From NCBI GenBank assembly GCA_032622095.1, contig CP136065.1, positions 92,635,343 through 92,699,342 of the forward strand: a DNA stretch of 64,000 nt. The letters are read 5' to 3'. The notes under the pieces were generated by a model, which saw only the letters and a program-made list of their open reading frames with translations, was not told the DNA's origin and made no database searches. This stretch comes from Siphonodentalium dalli. Its lineage: Eukaryota > Mollusca > Scaphopoda > Gadilida > Siphonodentaliidae. The position numbers were made by a program, and so were the translations under genes. Shown here in pieces: positions 23,236 through 35,365 of this stretch (its first letter is position 1; every line of letters begins with the position of its first letter).

Positions 23236-24863
23236 TATAATGAGTATAATGGAGTATAATGGAGTACAATGAGTATAATGAGTATAATGAGTATAATGGA
23301 GTATAATGAGTATAATGAGTATAATGGAGTATAATGAGTATAATGAGTATAATGAGTATAATGAGTGTAATGAGTATAATGAGTATAATGGAGTATAATG
23401 AGTATAATGGAGTGTAATGAGTATAAATGAGTATAATGGAGTACAATGAGCATAATGAGTATAATGAGTATAATGGAGTATAATGAGTATAATGAGTATA
23501 ATGAGTATAATGGAGTATAATGAGTACAATGAGTATAATGAGTGTAATGGAGTATAATGAGTATAAATGAGTATAATGGAGTACAATGAGTATAATGAGT
23601 ATAATGAGTATAATGGAGTATAATGAGTACAATGAGTATAATGGAGTATAATCAGTATAATCAGTATAATGAGTATAATGATTGTAATGGAGTACAATGA
23701 GTATAATGAGTATAATGAGTATAATGAGTATAATGGAGTATAATGAGTATAATGGAGTATAATGAGTATAATGCGTATAATGGAGTACAATGAGTATAAT
23801 GAGTATAACGAGTATAATGGAGTACAATGAGTATAATGAGTATAATGAGTATAATGAGTATAATGAGTATAATGAGTATAATGAGTATAATGAGTATAAT
23901 GAGTATAATGAGTATAATGAGTATAATGAGTATAATGAGTATAATGAGTATAATGAGTATAATGGAGTACAATGAGTACAATGAGTATAATGAGTATAAT
24001 GAGTATAATGAGTATAATGAGTATAATGGAGTACAATGAGTATAATGAGTATAATGAGTATAATGGAGTACAATGAGTATAATGAGTATAATGAGTATTA
24101 TGAGTATAATGGAGTACAATGTAGTATAATGAGTATAATGAGTATAATGGAGTACAATGAGTATAATGAGTATAATGAGTATAATGAGTATAATGAGTAT
24201 AATGAGTATAATGCAGTATAATGGAGTATAATGGAGTATAATGAGTATAATGGAGTATAATGAGTATAATGGAGTACAATGAGTATAATGGAGTATAATG
24301 GAGTATAATGAGTATAATGAGTATAATGAGTATAATGAGTAGAATGAGTATAATGGAGTAAAATGAGTTTAATGAGTATAATGGAGTATAATGGAGTATA
24401 CTGAGTATAATGAGTATAATGAGTATAATGGAGTATAATGGAGTATAATGAGTTTAATGAGTATAACGGAGTATAATGAGTATAATGAGTATAATGGAGT
24501 GTTATGAGTAGAATGAGTAGAATGAGTATAATGAGTATAATGAGTGTAATGGAGTATAATGCGTAGAATGAGTATACTGAGTATAATGAGTATAATGGAG
24601 TACAATGAGTATAATGAGTATAATGGAGTATAATGAGTATAATGGAGTATAATGAGTATAATGGAGTATAATGAGTATAATGAGTATAATGCAGTATAAT
24701 GCAGTATAATGAGTATAATGAATATAATGAGTATAATGGAGTATAATCAGTATAATGGAGTATAATGAGTATAATGGAGTATAATGAGTATAAATGAGTA
24801 TAAATGAGTATAATGAGTATATTGAGTATAATGCAGTATAATGAGTATAATGGAGTACAATGA
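23236..24863. repeat. Short tandem array, unit GAGTATAAT (9 bp, with 10-bp GGAGTATAAT variants)
   Basis: About 1.63 kb of uninterrupted GAGTATAAT units, punctuated by 10-bp GGAGTATAAT or GGAGTACAAT variants. The core at about 23828-23965 is a pure run of 9-mers. Variants (GTGTAAT, AGAATGAG, TTTAATGAG) increase toward the high-coordinate side. A 9-bp period keeps all frames open, so several long apparent reading frames of repetitive peptide arise on both strands. These are not genes. The array sits in the presumed intron between the lectin and EGF exons of the receptor. Confidence 0.97.
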
Positions 24864-25855
24864 ATTAACTAAAGGCAGTAAACAATCAAAAGCTGGGAGC
24901 TGCCTCAACTTTTACATTAAGGGCCATCGCGGATTGCTAAATATATATATACGGCCCTGTTAATAAGGCGATGACATTGACTCGTGGACGCACATATTTG
25001 ACTGGAGCAGAATGTGTTCACTGCACGCCAGTACCAGACTTTATCATGCATTAAATAGTGTACAGTACTTAACATGTACTGTACATTCAGCGAGAAATGA
25101 AAAAACAAAACTTTCGGTACATTTAGGTGTTCAGTCCGTATTGGTATCTCGAACACGAGTGTTTGGTGTATTTTATGTTACCATGATTGATACCAGCCTT
25201 TCTAATAGTAAGTGCGAGAGGAACAATGCGAGACCTCGCCAAAGCGGCCCCAACACACAAAAGACACCCCCATAAACATGGTGAAATAAATCAGACTCTT
25301 TGTATTACCGTGTTGCCAATGTGTACCTGCATGCAGCCGTGTCAAAAATCGCGATATTACTCATTGACAAGATTATCAATTGTCATTGTCTGTTGTGTGA
25401 TATATTCCCACATAGAGAAACTATATACTAGCGTCATGTAATATGTGTTTGATTCTCACATACATGAATACGTATGTATACTGTAGTTTCAATGTTGGAA
25501 ACCGCCGTCATTGTGTAACAAAACAACGCTGATTCATGATTTCACATTCTTTTGATATGTAGCTCATAACAGAGACTTGGTTGACAGCGACGTCTCTTGA
25601 TAATGTGGTTACAGCAGAGCTTCTACCACCATGTTATCGTATCACGAATACCCCCAGGAAAAAAAACGGGAGGGGTACGCCGATCATTCATCATGATTCT
25701 AAATGAAAGAGTCAATGACACTGTAGCTAAACTTGGATGGGGGATAATTCCATGCGTTACAGTCAATAGAGTGATTAAGAATGCGGAAAGTTTAAATGTC
25801 TAAGTAATACTAGATGTCAACATGAAGAGATATGCATGTATATAAAGTATAATCC
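24864..25855. other. Unassigned non-coding stretch
   Basis: No exon, RNA gene or clear repeat recognised. Confidence 0.4.
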
Positions 25856-26600
25856 AAGAGGGCCGCTGGTGGCCAGGTTTTCCAATGAAATTCAAAAAAC
25901 TTTGATGGTTCCCATCTAGTAGTAACCCTGAAAATCAATATGACGTTTGGTGACAAACTGATGAGGGATGTGGTCTGAGAGTGTGCCAAACGATTTAGTC
26001 ATGCAAAGCGGCAGTCACGTCTTTCATCAAAATTCGGAAACGTTGTATGCCTCTCACCTAGTGGTCACCAAAAATATCCATATGATGTTTGGTAACAATA
26101 CTCCGAGGGATGTGATCTGTAGGGTGTGTCAAAGGATCTAGTCAAGCAAAGTGTAAAATTCAAGATGGCTGCTGGCCCCCATGTTTTTCAATGAAATACG
26201 ATCAATAGGGTGCTCCCATCTAGAGGTCGCCCCGAGGATCCATATGCCGTTTGGCGGTGATCGGACGAGGGATATGCCATGTAGGGTAATTTAGTCATGC
26301 AAAGAATAAAAATCCAAGATGGCTGCAGGCGGCCATGTTTTTCATCGAAAATCGTCCAAATTAGATTGATTCTAAACAAACTTGTAAAGTTTCAAAACAA
26401 TTCTCCATAAATGCGGGCTGCAGGGTGTTCTGATGGATTCACATTTGAAATTCAAGATGACCGCTGGCGGCCATCTCTTTTAACAAGTATCGGCAAAAAG
26501 GGAGGCTCCCATTTAGATGTGACCCCGAAGATCCATATGAAGTTTGGCGACGATCGGATGAGAGATGTGACATGTAGGGTGTCATTCGTCATTTTGAGCT
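25856..26600. repeat. Four or so imperfect tandem units around CAAGATGGCTGC
   Basis: Units of roughly 170-190 bp repeat the order AAGATGGC(T/C)GC(T/A)GG, CATGTTTTTCA, CTCCCATCTAG, GATCCATATGA/C, GTTTGGCG, GATCGGA(C/T)GAG, GTGACATGTAGGGTG. They lie immediately before the LINE endonuclease fragment on the same strand and may be its 5' part or an unrelated element. Strongly diverged. Confidence 0.6.
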
Positions 26601-26639
26601 AAAGAACGAATGAACTTTCTGGAAAATCATACAGCTCGT

Positions 26640-27092
26640 GCCAGCTTACTGCCCTGCAACTTCAGTCGAATGGACAACACACCTGTGTTTCCAGTGTACC
26701 GGCCACCACCCTCGTGGTAATAAGCTCACATTCAAACGCTTTATGGCTGATTTTATTGAAGTTGAAGTTATTGAGGAACTGTTGTCAAAGAAATGCCAGT
26801 TCATACTTCATGGCGATATCAATATCCACGTTGATGATATTACTTTCCTGGACAAACTCGATATTTCCGGCCTCAAGCAACATGTGTCGTCGCCAACGCA
26901 TAAAAAAACACACTCTCCGTCCGATCACCACACGTTCACCGGATAAGCTAGTCGAAAAAGTTGTTGCATTAGAATGTGGCTTTCTCGACCACTTTCCAGT
27001 CTTCAATCGAGTGTTAGTCGAACAATCAGAAACAATCAAGCATGCAGTTTCACATCGCAGACTTAATCGTATTATAAATCCAGTTAAAATGT
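26640..27092 (+). pseudogene. LINE endonuclease-domain relic
   Basis: Plus-strand translation across several frames shows the C-terminal half of an exonuclease-endonuclease-phosphatase domain: VYRPPPS, then (frame change) GNKLTFKRFMADF, LHGDINIHVDD (the GDFN-type catalytic loop), GLKQHVSSPTH, then another frame change to LECGFLDHFPVF (the SDH-type region). The order and words match L2/CR1/Jockey-like LINEs. Two frame changes make it non-functional. A reverse-transcriptase piece of similar type lies 1.4 kb further on the same strand. Confidence 0.75.
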
Positions 27093-27764
27093 GATATCGC
27101 TCTCCTGTTGCATACTGGTAGGCCACAGGGATGTGATGTCAACCACCTAGTTATACTATAAACAGCGCTTATCGACTATCTTGGACAAGCATGCACCTGT
27201 TAATCACGTCGTGTGCCTGCCAGGGAATCGGCCGAGTGGTATACTGATGACACAAAAACATAAGCGACGCCAATTCGAACGACTAGGTTTGAAGTTATGT
27301 TCCGAGATTAGTTGTGAACGTACTAATTGACAGAGCCAAGCATAACTTTTACATAAATTAGTGACTGAAAATGCAAATGATTCAACGGCTCTGTTTAGCC
27401 TAGTATATACCTCATTGTTAGGGAGCGTAAAAGTCTATTTCCATCTGGGTCACCATCCGACGTCGCAGAAAGGCTCGGTACATATGAATTTTTTTCCAAA
27501 TCCACAAGACCCATCTACAAATTTTAGATACAGACCATACGCGTGTTACTGGCTGGACCAGTTTTGAAACAAGACAGTCAATGACTGTGGGGTAGCCTAC
27601 CTGACTGCAAAGACTGAAAAGACTGGGACTCTGGAGACCACAAAAGTCAGACCTTGTCATAATCATTTTAAAAGTAGTTCTGAACATGATATGTGGCTAG
27701 CGAGGCTTCACAGATAGGTGAATATCCACCTTGAAATGACCAACTGTACACTGCTGATCACCCC
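27093..27764. other. Unassigned sequence between LINE fragments
   Basis: No domain recognised. It may be insertion sequence or decayed LINE. Confidence 0.35.
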
Positions 27765-27905
27765 CTTCAGATCATAACAAGTCCTCCCCCCCCCCGACCG
27801 GATTTCCAAGTTCGTAAATCCTTTTGCGCACCTCCATTAGGATGGAATTTCACAACCGACACCTCAAACTTGCTCAATTATTGGAAATTTCCTATCTCAC
27901 AAGCA
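27765..27905. repeat. Dispersed repeat fragment (GGAAATTTCC family)
   Basis: Contains a C-run, GGTGATCA-like and GGAATTTCACAACCGACACC and GGAAATTTCCTATC words resembling 6280-7030. Confidence 0.4.
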
Positions 27906-28139
27906 TCTCTGTGGAGATGTCTATTATAATATAGCCATGTAGTCAATATAATTTAATGGCAGGACTACAGTGCATGGGTGAGGGGATTTGGGAGGGGGTG
28001 GGGGGATTAATGGTTTTGGTGTGTCTAGAAAAAAGATCAAAGGTTCAAATGAAAAAATATTTATTTGAATTTTTATTTTTGAATTTAGAATATTTTTTTT
28101 TTTTAATTGAGCAATGATTTAAATTAAACAAATATTGAA

Positions 28140-28530
28140 ATATTTTTGTTTGTTTTATGAGTTTGACCCATTTTACCCAGTGACCCCATTTGAACAAAAC
28201 TGAACCCCAGTCATCCAATGACCCTCCATACCAAATATTAGCTAAATCGGCCCAATAGTTTTTGACAAGAAGTCGTTCTAAGAATTACTATAGGGGATTA
28301 GTTATGGCCCTGGTTTCGCAACTAATTGACCTAGATACATCATTTGAACAAATCTGAATGTGATTCACCTAGGGAACGTCCACACCAAATATGAACCCAT
28401 TCGGCCTAATAGTTCTGGAGAAGAAGACGATTCTTGACGGACGGACGGATGGACGGACGGACGGACGGACGGACGAGGAGTGACGACTATAGTTCAACCG
28501 GAGACTGCGTCTCAGGTGAGCTAAAACCCT
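28140..28530. repeat. Dispersed repeat ending in (GGAC)n
   Basis: Two related blocks (ACCAAATATTAGCTAAATCGG and ACCAAATATGAACCCATTCGG, each followed by CC(T/C)AATAGTT and GA(A/C)AAGAAG) precede a GGAC tetranucleotide run at 28438-28475 and the tail GTCTCAGGTGAGCTAAAA. This is the appearance of a short interspersed element or LINE tail common in marine invertebrate genomes. It separates the two LINE fragments. Confidence 0.55.
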
Positions 28531-28544
28531 AACAATGATGCCGT

Positions 28545-28812
28545 ATGGAAAACATTTAAACCTGCAAAAGTTGACGTGGTGCGCCAATAAATACTGCACG
28601 CTTGACCCAATTCCTACAAATCTAGTCACGACTTGCGCGGATCAATTCGTTCCTGTGCTGACTGATATGGTAAATGTATCACTCAAATCTGATGTTTTCA
28701 CTGATGCGTACAAGGAAGCATTAATAAGTCATATCCCTAAAAAGTATTATCTTGACGCCGAATCTTTAAACAACTTTTGTCTTGTTTGTAAACTCATTTT
28801 TAATCTTCAGTC
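28545..28812 (+). pseudogene. LINE reverse-transcriptase N-terminal relic
   Basis: The frame reads KYCTLDPIPTNL, then FVPVLTDMVNVSLKSDVF, then YKEALISHIPKK and LDAESLNNF. This is the block just before the polymerase fingers in L2/CR1-type LINEs (the LDPIPT and KKxxLDxxxLxNYRPVSN motifs). Here NYRPVS is changed to NFCLVC and the frame soon ends, so it is a 5'- and 3'-truncated relic. It probably belonged to the same insertion as the endonuclease fragment at 26640-27092. Confidence 0.75.
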
Positions 28813-29210
28813 CTGTTCAGTCTACAATCTTTTTGTATTTTTTGTATTGTATTTTTTTTAATCGGAGACCCTATATTATACGTAGATAATATCATGCAGA
28901 TCTTACTCAATTTAACTGGCCATTTTTAATTTAGATTGTGTTGCTTGTATATATTTATTCTTTTACAATACTTCATGTTGTATCATAATTGTAGGCGTTT
29001 TTACGTTCTTAATGTATGGCCGTGTTGTCATGTAAAACATGCATGGGTTACTTGGTACTTTGTTTTTCATATTTTGTCGGTCTTGCTGTACTATTGTAAT
29101 GGCTATGTATGTCCAGAAATGTAGATTTATATCTTCCCTTGCTATATATCGCTCTTGAAACAAAACAGTCAAGCAGATTTCAGATGTCCGCTCTAATAAT
29201 AGGGACTAAC
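28813..29210. other. Unassigned, presumed intron
   Basis: T-rich sequence with no recognisable feature, up to the splice donor of the lectin exon. Confidence 0.4.
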
Positions 29211-29441
29211 CATAAGCTTCGAGTTCATTGAAGTTCAGATATGAATCAGCTGGCCGGTTGCTCTGTAACCTCAGTGCCACATATCTGCCAGTCCTGATGC
29301 TATCACAGGCGAATGTATACACAGCCTTGGCGACATCCGTATCAGTGTGACATACGTTGCTTTTGTCCAAGTTCCAATAATCCGAACTGTCCGCCACGAA
29401 TATTTGGAAGCCACTTATTCGGCCTTTTACTAGTAAGTTGT
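29211..29441 (-). CDS. F-type lectin (fucolectin) domain, C-terminal-half exon
   Basis: A 231-bp exon on the minus strand with acceptor TTAATTTGACAG and donor TATG/GTTAGT, both phase 1. It encodes 76 residues starting NLLVKGRISGFQIFVADSS, with the paired Cys of NVCHTD and TFACDS, then RTGRYVALRLQ and a closing LNFNELEAY. This is the second half of an F-type (fucose-binding, FTP) jelly-roll domain, where the GFQI(F/Y)V strand and the RYV strand are standard. The missing first half fits the exon at 55329-55535, also phase 1, though 26 kb away. Its donor phase fits the EGF exon at 22035. It would form the ligand-binding head of the receptor. Confidence 0.85.
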
Positions 29442-29684
29442 CTGTCAAATTAAAATATATTGGTGAAATGTTGCATGTCGATTCAACAAAATTCAGATAG
29501 ACGTTTGTATGTGGTGCACATGTGAATGGACGTGGATGAAATAAGCATGTATATATTCTGATATTTGTTTCCACATGACACCGATCATAAACTGTCAGTT
29601 CATTAATTTTGAGATATTTTCTATTCCGTTGCCCTGTAAACTAGTTGCCACATACATGCCAGTTATGGAATGGGACGTGGCGTC

Positions 29685-29840
29685 AGTGGGTTGGGGGCAT
29701 GGGGTCTCACACCCCAACTTTGTTCAAAAGTTTCAACAGTTGGAAATTTCATGCCTGACACAACATTAGTTGGAAATGTCATACCAACAATAGGTTGAAT
29801 TTAAAAAAAGTTAAAACAATTGTTGTTTCTATTCCAACAT
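29685..29840 (-). repeat. Dispersed repeat fragment, inverted relative to 6880-7000
   Basis: Reads TCTCACACCCCAACTTTG, CAACAGTTGGAAATTTCATG, ACATTAGTTGGAAATGTCAT and CCAACAATAGGTTGAA, the reverse complement of the end of the repeat at 6880-7000. Confidence 0.6.
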
Positions 29841-30334
29841 TTTCATATTTTCCTCATGTTGATCAACATTTATACACTGATATGGCCATTTATTATATGC
29901 TCCAAATTTAAATAGCTCTAAACATTCGAAAAATAAACGTATCAACCGCGTGTCCCATCAAGCCAATACTGAAATGTTATTTGCTTTCTGTATTTGGCTT
30001 CTGTATCGTTTCTACCGGCGAATCGCGGTCGCGCGCCAACTAAAAGAATACGCAACGAAGCTACCTGATCAGATCGCGAGCAGTTTAAATTGAGTTACTG
30101 TCCTTTCGTGCAATCGTAGATCTTGCTTACAGCGTCTTCTTCCGGATTAAACTTAAAGGTACATGATCGAAAATTAAAGAAACTAAACAAAAATCTTATA
30201 ACAATCTTATAATAGACACATATCTCACCGACTTGAAAAGGGAGAAGTGTGCTGGATAAATTTATGTCCGTGCAATTTAGAAGAATGGAGTGATGATCAT
30301 AATACTGAAACTTCCAGCAAAATTATTAATAACT
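29841..30334. other. Unassigned non-coding stretch
   Basis: No feature recognised. The sequence passes into the repeat family that borders the satellite field. Confidence 0.4.
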
Positions 30335-30752
30335 AGCTGATGTGCCCGACTTCGTCCGGGCTATTTATGTATTTCTTTGTGATCGCCTCAGTTTGGGCAG
30401 AATAAACAGCGTCTGAACTTGTTTGTGGACGTTGCAAAATTGAGTCTACTAATTGAATGTAACAACGCTGAACAATGGTGAGCGAACAACGTTATAAAGT
30501 ATTAGGAGAAAGAAAAAAACTATTGTTCGATCGGTCCAGAAACATGCCTATATGAGCGTATATGAGCAAGGTCAATGTCAAGTACATGGTCGCACGTGAA
30601 ATTGGACCCCCAAATTGTTCCCGGGATCACGTAGGCCTACATACCAAATTTTAGTCCGATCGGTCGAGCTGTTTTCGAATCTATAATAAACATAAATACA
30701 TACATTCATACATACATTCATACATACACACAGACAGAAGTTCCAAAATATA
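30335..30752 (+). repeat. Dispersed element sharing end motifs with the satellite
   Basis: Begins CTAGCTGATGTGCCCGACTT followed by CGTCCGGGCTATT. It ends with CCGATCGGTCGAGCTGTTTT, a run of ACATACATTCAT units and CACAGACAGAAGTTCC before AATATATAATACTAGCC, where the first satellite monomer starts. The interior is unlike the satellite, but both ends are the same. This suggests that the satellite grew from a mobile element of this family. Confidence 0.6.
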
Positions 30753-31813
30753 TAATACTAGCCGATGAGCCCGACGTTGTCCGGGCTATTCGAAAACCAA
30801 ATTTCAAGTCGATAGCTAAACCCGTTTCCGAGATCTGGTCTGCGCATGCGCGAAGCTGGCGTCGCACGGGCTCGGCGACCCGATAAATTCGTATCCGGGG
30901 CAAGATACATTCACATAGCAAATTTCAAGTCGATAGCTCCACCCGTTTGCGAGATCTCGTCTGCGCATGCGCGAAGCTGGCGTCGCACGGGCTCGGCGAC
31001 CCGATAAAATTCGTATACGGTGCAAGATACATTCACATAGCAAATTTCAAGTCGATAGCTCCACCCGTTTCCGAGATCTCGTCTGCGCATGCGCGAAGCG
31101 GGCGCAGCAAGGGCTCGCCAATACGACAGCGACGACCGCCTGGTCAAACTACACACACGTACCAAGTTTCGTCCCGATCGGTCGAGAGTCGTAGATTTGT
31201 ATAAATGACAGACAAACAGACAAACAGACGTAGGTCCTCAAAATATATATGAGACTAGCCGATGAGCCCAACGTTGTCCGGGCTATTCAAAAACCAAATT
31301 TCAAGTCGATAGCTCTACCCGTTTCCGAGATCTCGTCTGCGCATGCGCGAAGCTGGCGTCGCACGGGTTCGGCGACCCGATAAAATTCGTATACATTTAC
31401 ATAGCAAATTTCAAGTCGATAGCTCTACCCGTTTCCGAGATGTCGTCTGCGCATGCGCGAAGCGGGCGCCGCACGGGATCGCCAATGCGACAACGACGAC
31501 CTACTGGTCAAACTACACACACGTACCAAGTTCCGTCCCGATCGGTCGAGAATCGTAGATTTGTATTAATGACAGACATACAAACATACAAACATACAGA
31601 GGTCTTCAAAAATATATATGAGACTAGCCGGTGAGCCCGACGTTGTCCGGGCTATTCAAAAACCAAATTTCAAGTCGATAGCTCCACTCGTTTCCGAGAA
31701 CTGGTTTGCGCATGCGCGAAGCTGGCGTCGCACGGGCTCGGCGACCCGATAAAATTCGCATACGGGGCAAGATACATTCACATAGCAAATTTCAAGTCGA
31801 TAGCTCCACCCGT

Positions 31814-31950
31814 TTCTATATATTAGATGTTCCCGTATATCTCTCTGCAGATGCTAATAACGTTTAATGGTAAACAAACGCTCTTTATAGCGATGCGTCA
31901 AAAACAAACGCTCAATAAATTATCACTTGATTAACCACCGCAGTGCAAGA
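31814..31950. repeat. ~135-bp interspersed block inside the satellite (several copies)
   Basis: The block TTCTATATATTAGATGTTCC ... GCAGATGCTAATAACG ... AACAAACGCTCTTTATAGCG ... TTGATTAACCACCGCAGTGC interrupts monomers at the same place (after CCACCCG). Full copies are here, at about 32624-32756 and at 35649-35781. Truncated copies are at about 33454-33567, 35029-35090, 45362-45474 and 46812-46877. It is a second, unrelated unit that has been amplified along with the satellite. Confidence 0.85.
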
Positions 31951-32340
31951 TACATTCACATAGCAAATTTCAAGTCGATAGCTCCACCCGTTTCCGAGAT
32001 CTCGTCTGCGCATGCGCGAAGTTGGCGTCCCACGGGCTCGGCGACCCGATAAAATTCGTATCCGGGGCAAGATGCATTCACATACCAAATTTCAAGTCGA
32101 TAGCTCCACCCGTTCCGAGATCTCGTCTGCGCATGCGCGAAGCTGGCGTCTCACGGGCTCGGCGGCCCGATAAAATTCGTATCCTGGGCAAGTTACATTC
32201 ACATAGCAAATTTCAAGTCGATCGCTCCACCCGTTTCCGAGATCTCGTCTACGCATGCGCGAAGCGGGCGCCGCACGGGCTCGCCAATACAACAACGTCG
32301 ACCGCCTGGTCAAACTACACACACGTACCAAGTTTCGTCC

Positions 32341-35300
32341 CGATCGGTCGAGAATCGTAGATTTGTATAAATGACAGACAAACAGACAAACAGACAGACA
32401 GACAGACAGAGGTCTTCAAAAATATATATGAATCTAGCCGATGAGCCCGACGTTGTCCGGGCTATTCAAAAAACAAATTTCAAGTCGATAGCTCTACCCG
32501 TTTCCGAGAACTGGTTTGCGCATGCGCGAAGCTGGCGTCACACGGGCTCGGCGACCCGATAAAATTCGTATCCGGAGCAAGATACATTCACATAGCAAAT
32601 TTCAAGTAGATAGCTCCACCCGTTTCTATATATTAGATGTTCCCGTATATCTCTCTGCAGATGCTAATAACGTTTAATGGTAAACAAAAGCTCTTTATAG
32701 CGATGCGTCAAAAACAAACGCTCATTAAATTATCACTTGATTAACCACCGCAGTGCAAGATACATTCACATAGCAAATTTCAAGTCGATAGCTCCACCCG
32801 TTTCCGAGATATCGTCTGCGCATGCGCGAAGCTGGCGTCGCACGGGCTTATCCGGGATATTCAAAAACCAAATTTCAAGTCGAACGCTCTACCCAGCACG
32901 ACGTTGTCCGGGCTATTCAAAATCCAAATTTCAAGTCGATAGCTCTACCCGTTTCCGAGATCTCGTCTGCGCATGCGCGAAGCTGGCGTCGCACGGTCTC
33001 GGCGACCAGATAAAATTCGTAGTCGGGGCAAGATACATTCACATAGCAAATTTCAAGTCGATAGCTCTACCCGTTTCCGAGATCTCGTCTGCGCATGCGC
33101 GAAGCGGGCGCCGCACGGGATCGCCAATACGACAACGACGACTGGTCAAACTACACACACGTACCAAGTTTCGTCCCGATCGGTCGTGAATCGTAGATTT
33201 GTATTAATGACACACAGACATACAAACATACAAACATACAGAGGTCTTCAAAATAAATATGAGACTAGCCGATGAGCCCGACGTTGTCCGGGCTATTCAA
33301 AAACGAAATTTCAAGTCGATAGCTCTACCCGTTTCCGAGAACTGGTTTGCGCATGCGCGAAGCTGGGGTCGCACGGGCTCGGCGACCCGATAAAATTCGT
33401 ATCCGGGGCAAGATACATTCACATAGAAAATTTCAAGTCGATAGCTCCACCCGTTTCTATATATTAGATGTTCCCGTATATCTCTCTGCAGATGCTAATA
33501 ACGTTTAATGGTAAACAAACGCTCTTTATAGCGATGCGTCAAAAACAAACGCTTATTAAATTATCAGCTCCACCCGTTTCCGAGATCTCGTCTGCGCATG
33601 CGCGAAGCTGGCGTCCCACGGGCTCGGCGGCCCGATAAAATTCGTATCCGAGGCAAGGTACATTCACATAGCAAATTTCAAGTCGATAGCTCCACCCGTT
33701 TCCGAGATCTCATCTGCGCATGCGCGAAGCGGGCGCCGCACGGGCTCGCCAATATGACAACGTCGACCGCCTGGACAAACTACACACACCTACCAAGTTT
33801 CGTCCCGATCGGTCGAGAATCGTAGATTTCTATAAATGACAGACAAACAGACAAACAGACAGACAGACAGAGGTCTTCAAAATATATATGAGACTAACCG
33901 ATGAGCCCGACGTTGTCCGGGCTATTCAAAAACCAAATTTCAAGTCGATAGCTCTGCCCGTTTCCGAGATCTGGTCTGCGCATGCGCGAAGCTGACGTCG
34001 CACGGGCTCAGCGACCCGATAAAATTCGTATCCGGGGCAAGATACATTCACATAGCAAATTTCAAGTAGATAGCTCCACCCGTTTCCGATATCTCGTCTA
34101 TGCATGCGCGAAGCTGGCGTCGCACGGGCTCGGCGACCCGATAAAATTCTTATCCGGGGCAAGATACATTCACATACCAAATGTAAAGTCTATACCTCCA
34201 CCCGTTTCCGAGATCTCGTCTGCGCATGCGCGAAGCGGGCGCCGGACGGATTCGCCAATACGACAAGGTCGACAGCCTGGTCAAACTACACACACGTACC
34301 AAGTTTTGTCCCGATCGGTCGAGAATCGTAGATTTGTATAAATGACAGACAAACATACAAACAAACAAACAGACAGAGGTCTTCAAAATATATATGAGAC
34401 TAGCCTATGAGCCCGACGTTGTCCGGGCTATTCAAAAACCACATTTCAAGTCGATAGCTCTATCCGTTTCCTAGATCTCGTCTGCGCATGCTCGAAGCTG
34501 GCGTCGCACGGGCTTGGCGACCCGATAAAATTCGTATCCGGGGCCAGATACATTCACATACCAAATTTCAAGTCGATAACTCCACCCGTTTCCGAGATCT
34601 CGTCTGCGCATGCGCGAAGCGGGCGCCGAACGGGCTCGGCGATCCGATAAAATTCGTATCCGGGGCAAGATACATTCACATAGCAAATTTCAAGTCGATA
34701 GCTCCACCCGTTTCCGAGATCTCGTCTGCGCCTGCGCGAAGCTGGCGTCGCACAGGCTCCGCGACCCGATAAAATTCGTATCCGGGGCAAGATACATTCA
34801 CATACCAAATTTCAAGTCGATAGCTCCACCCGTTTCCGAGATCTCGTCTGCGCATGCGCGAAGCTGGCGTCGCACTGGCTTCGACGACCGACTGGTCAAA
34901 CTACACACACGTACCAAGTTTCGTCCCGATCGGTGGAGAATCGTAGATTTGTATTAATGACAGACAGACATACAAACATACAAACATACAGTGTATCTTG
35001 AAATTTGGTATGTGAATGTATCTTGCCTCTTTATAGCGATGCGTCAAAAACAAACGCTCATTAAATTATCACTTGATTAACCACCGCATTGCAAGATACA
35101 TTCACATACCAAATTTCAAGTCGATTGCTCCACCCGTGTCCGAGATCTCGTCTGCGCATGCGCGAAGCTGGCGTCGCACGGGCTCGGCGGCCCGATAAAA
35201 TTCGCATCCGTGGCAAGGTACATTCACATACCAAATTTCAAGTCGATAGCTCCACCCGTTTCCGAGATCTCATCTGTGCATGCGCGAAGCTGCCGCCGCA

Positions 35301-35365
35301 CGGGCTCGCCAATATGACAACGTCGACCGCCTGGTCAAACTACACACACGTACCAAGTTTCGACC
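32341..35365. repeat. ~3,025-bp tandem duplication, copy 1 (carries the empty target site)
   Basis: Positions 32341-32905 repeat almost exactly at 35366-35930. Positions 32900-35430 repeat, after the palindromic insertion, at 44807-47220. Copy 2 lacks one 122-bp monomer (corresponding to about 34748-34870) and has a few substitutions. The two copies therefore abut at 35365/35366, and copy 2 is split by the 8.9-kb insertion. Confidence 0.9.
32900..32905. other. Empty target site of the palindromic element
   Basis: GACGTT occurs once here in the context ACCCAGCACGACGTTGTCCG, with flanks on both sides identical to those that flank the filled site at 35930/44807. It is the pre-integration form of the locus, preserved in copy 1 of the tandem duplication. 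Confidence 0.9.

Noticed and set aside
23201-24279. Open frames of up to 354 codons on both strands
   Set aside because: They are the translation of the GAGTATAAT array. A 9-bp period avoids stops automatically and the peptides are pure repeats.
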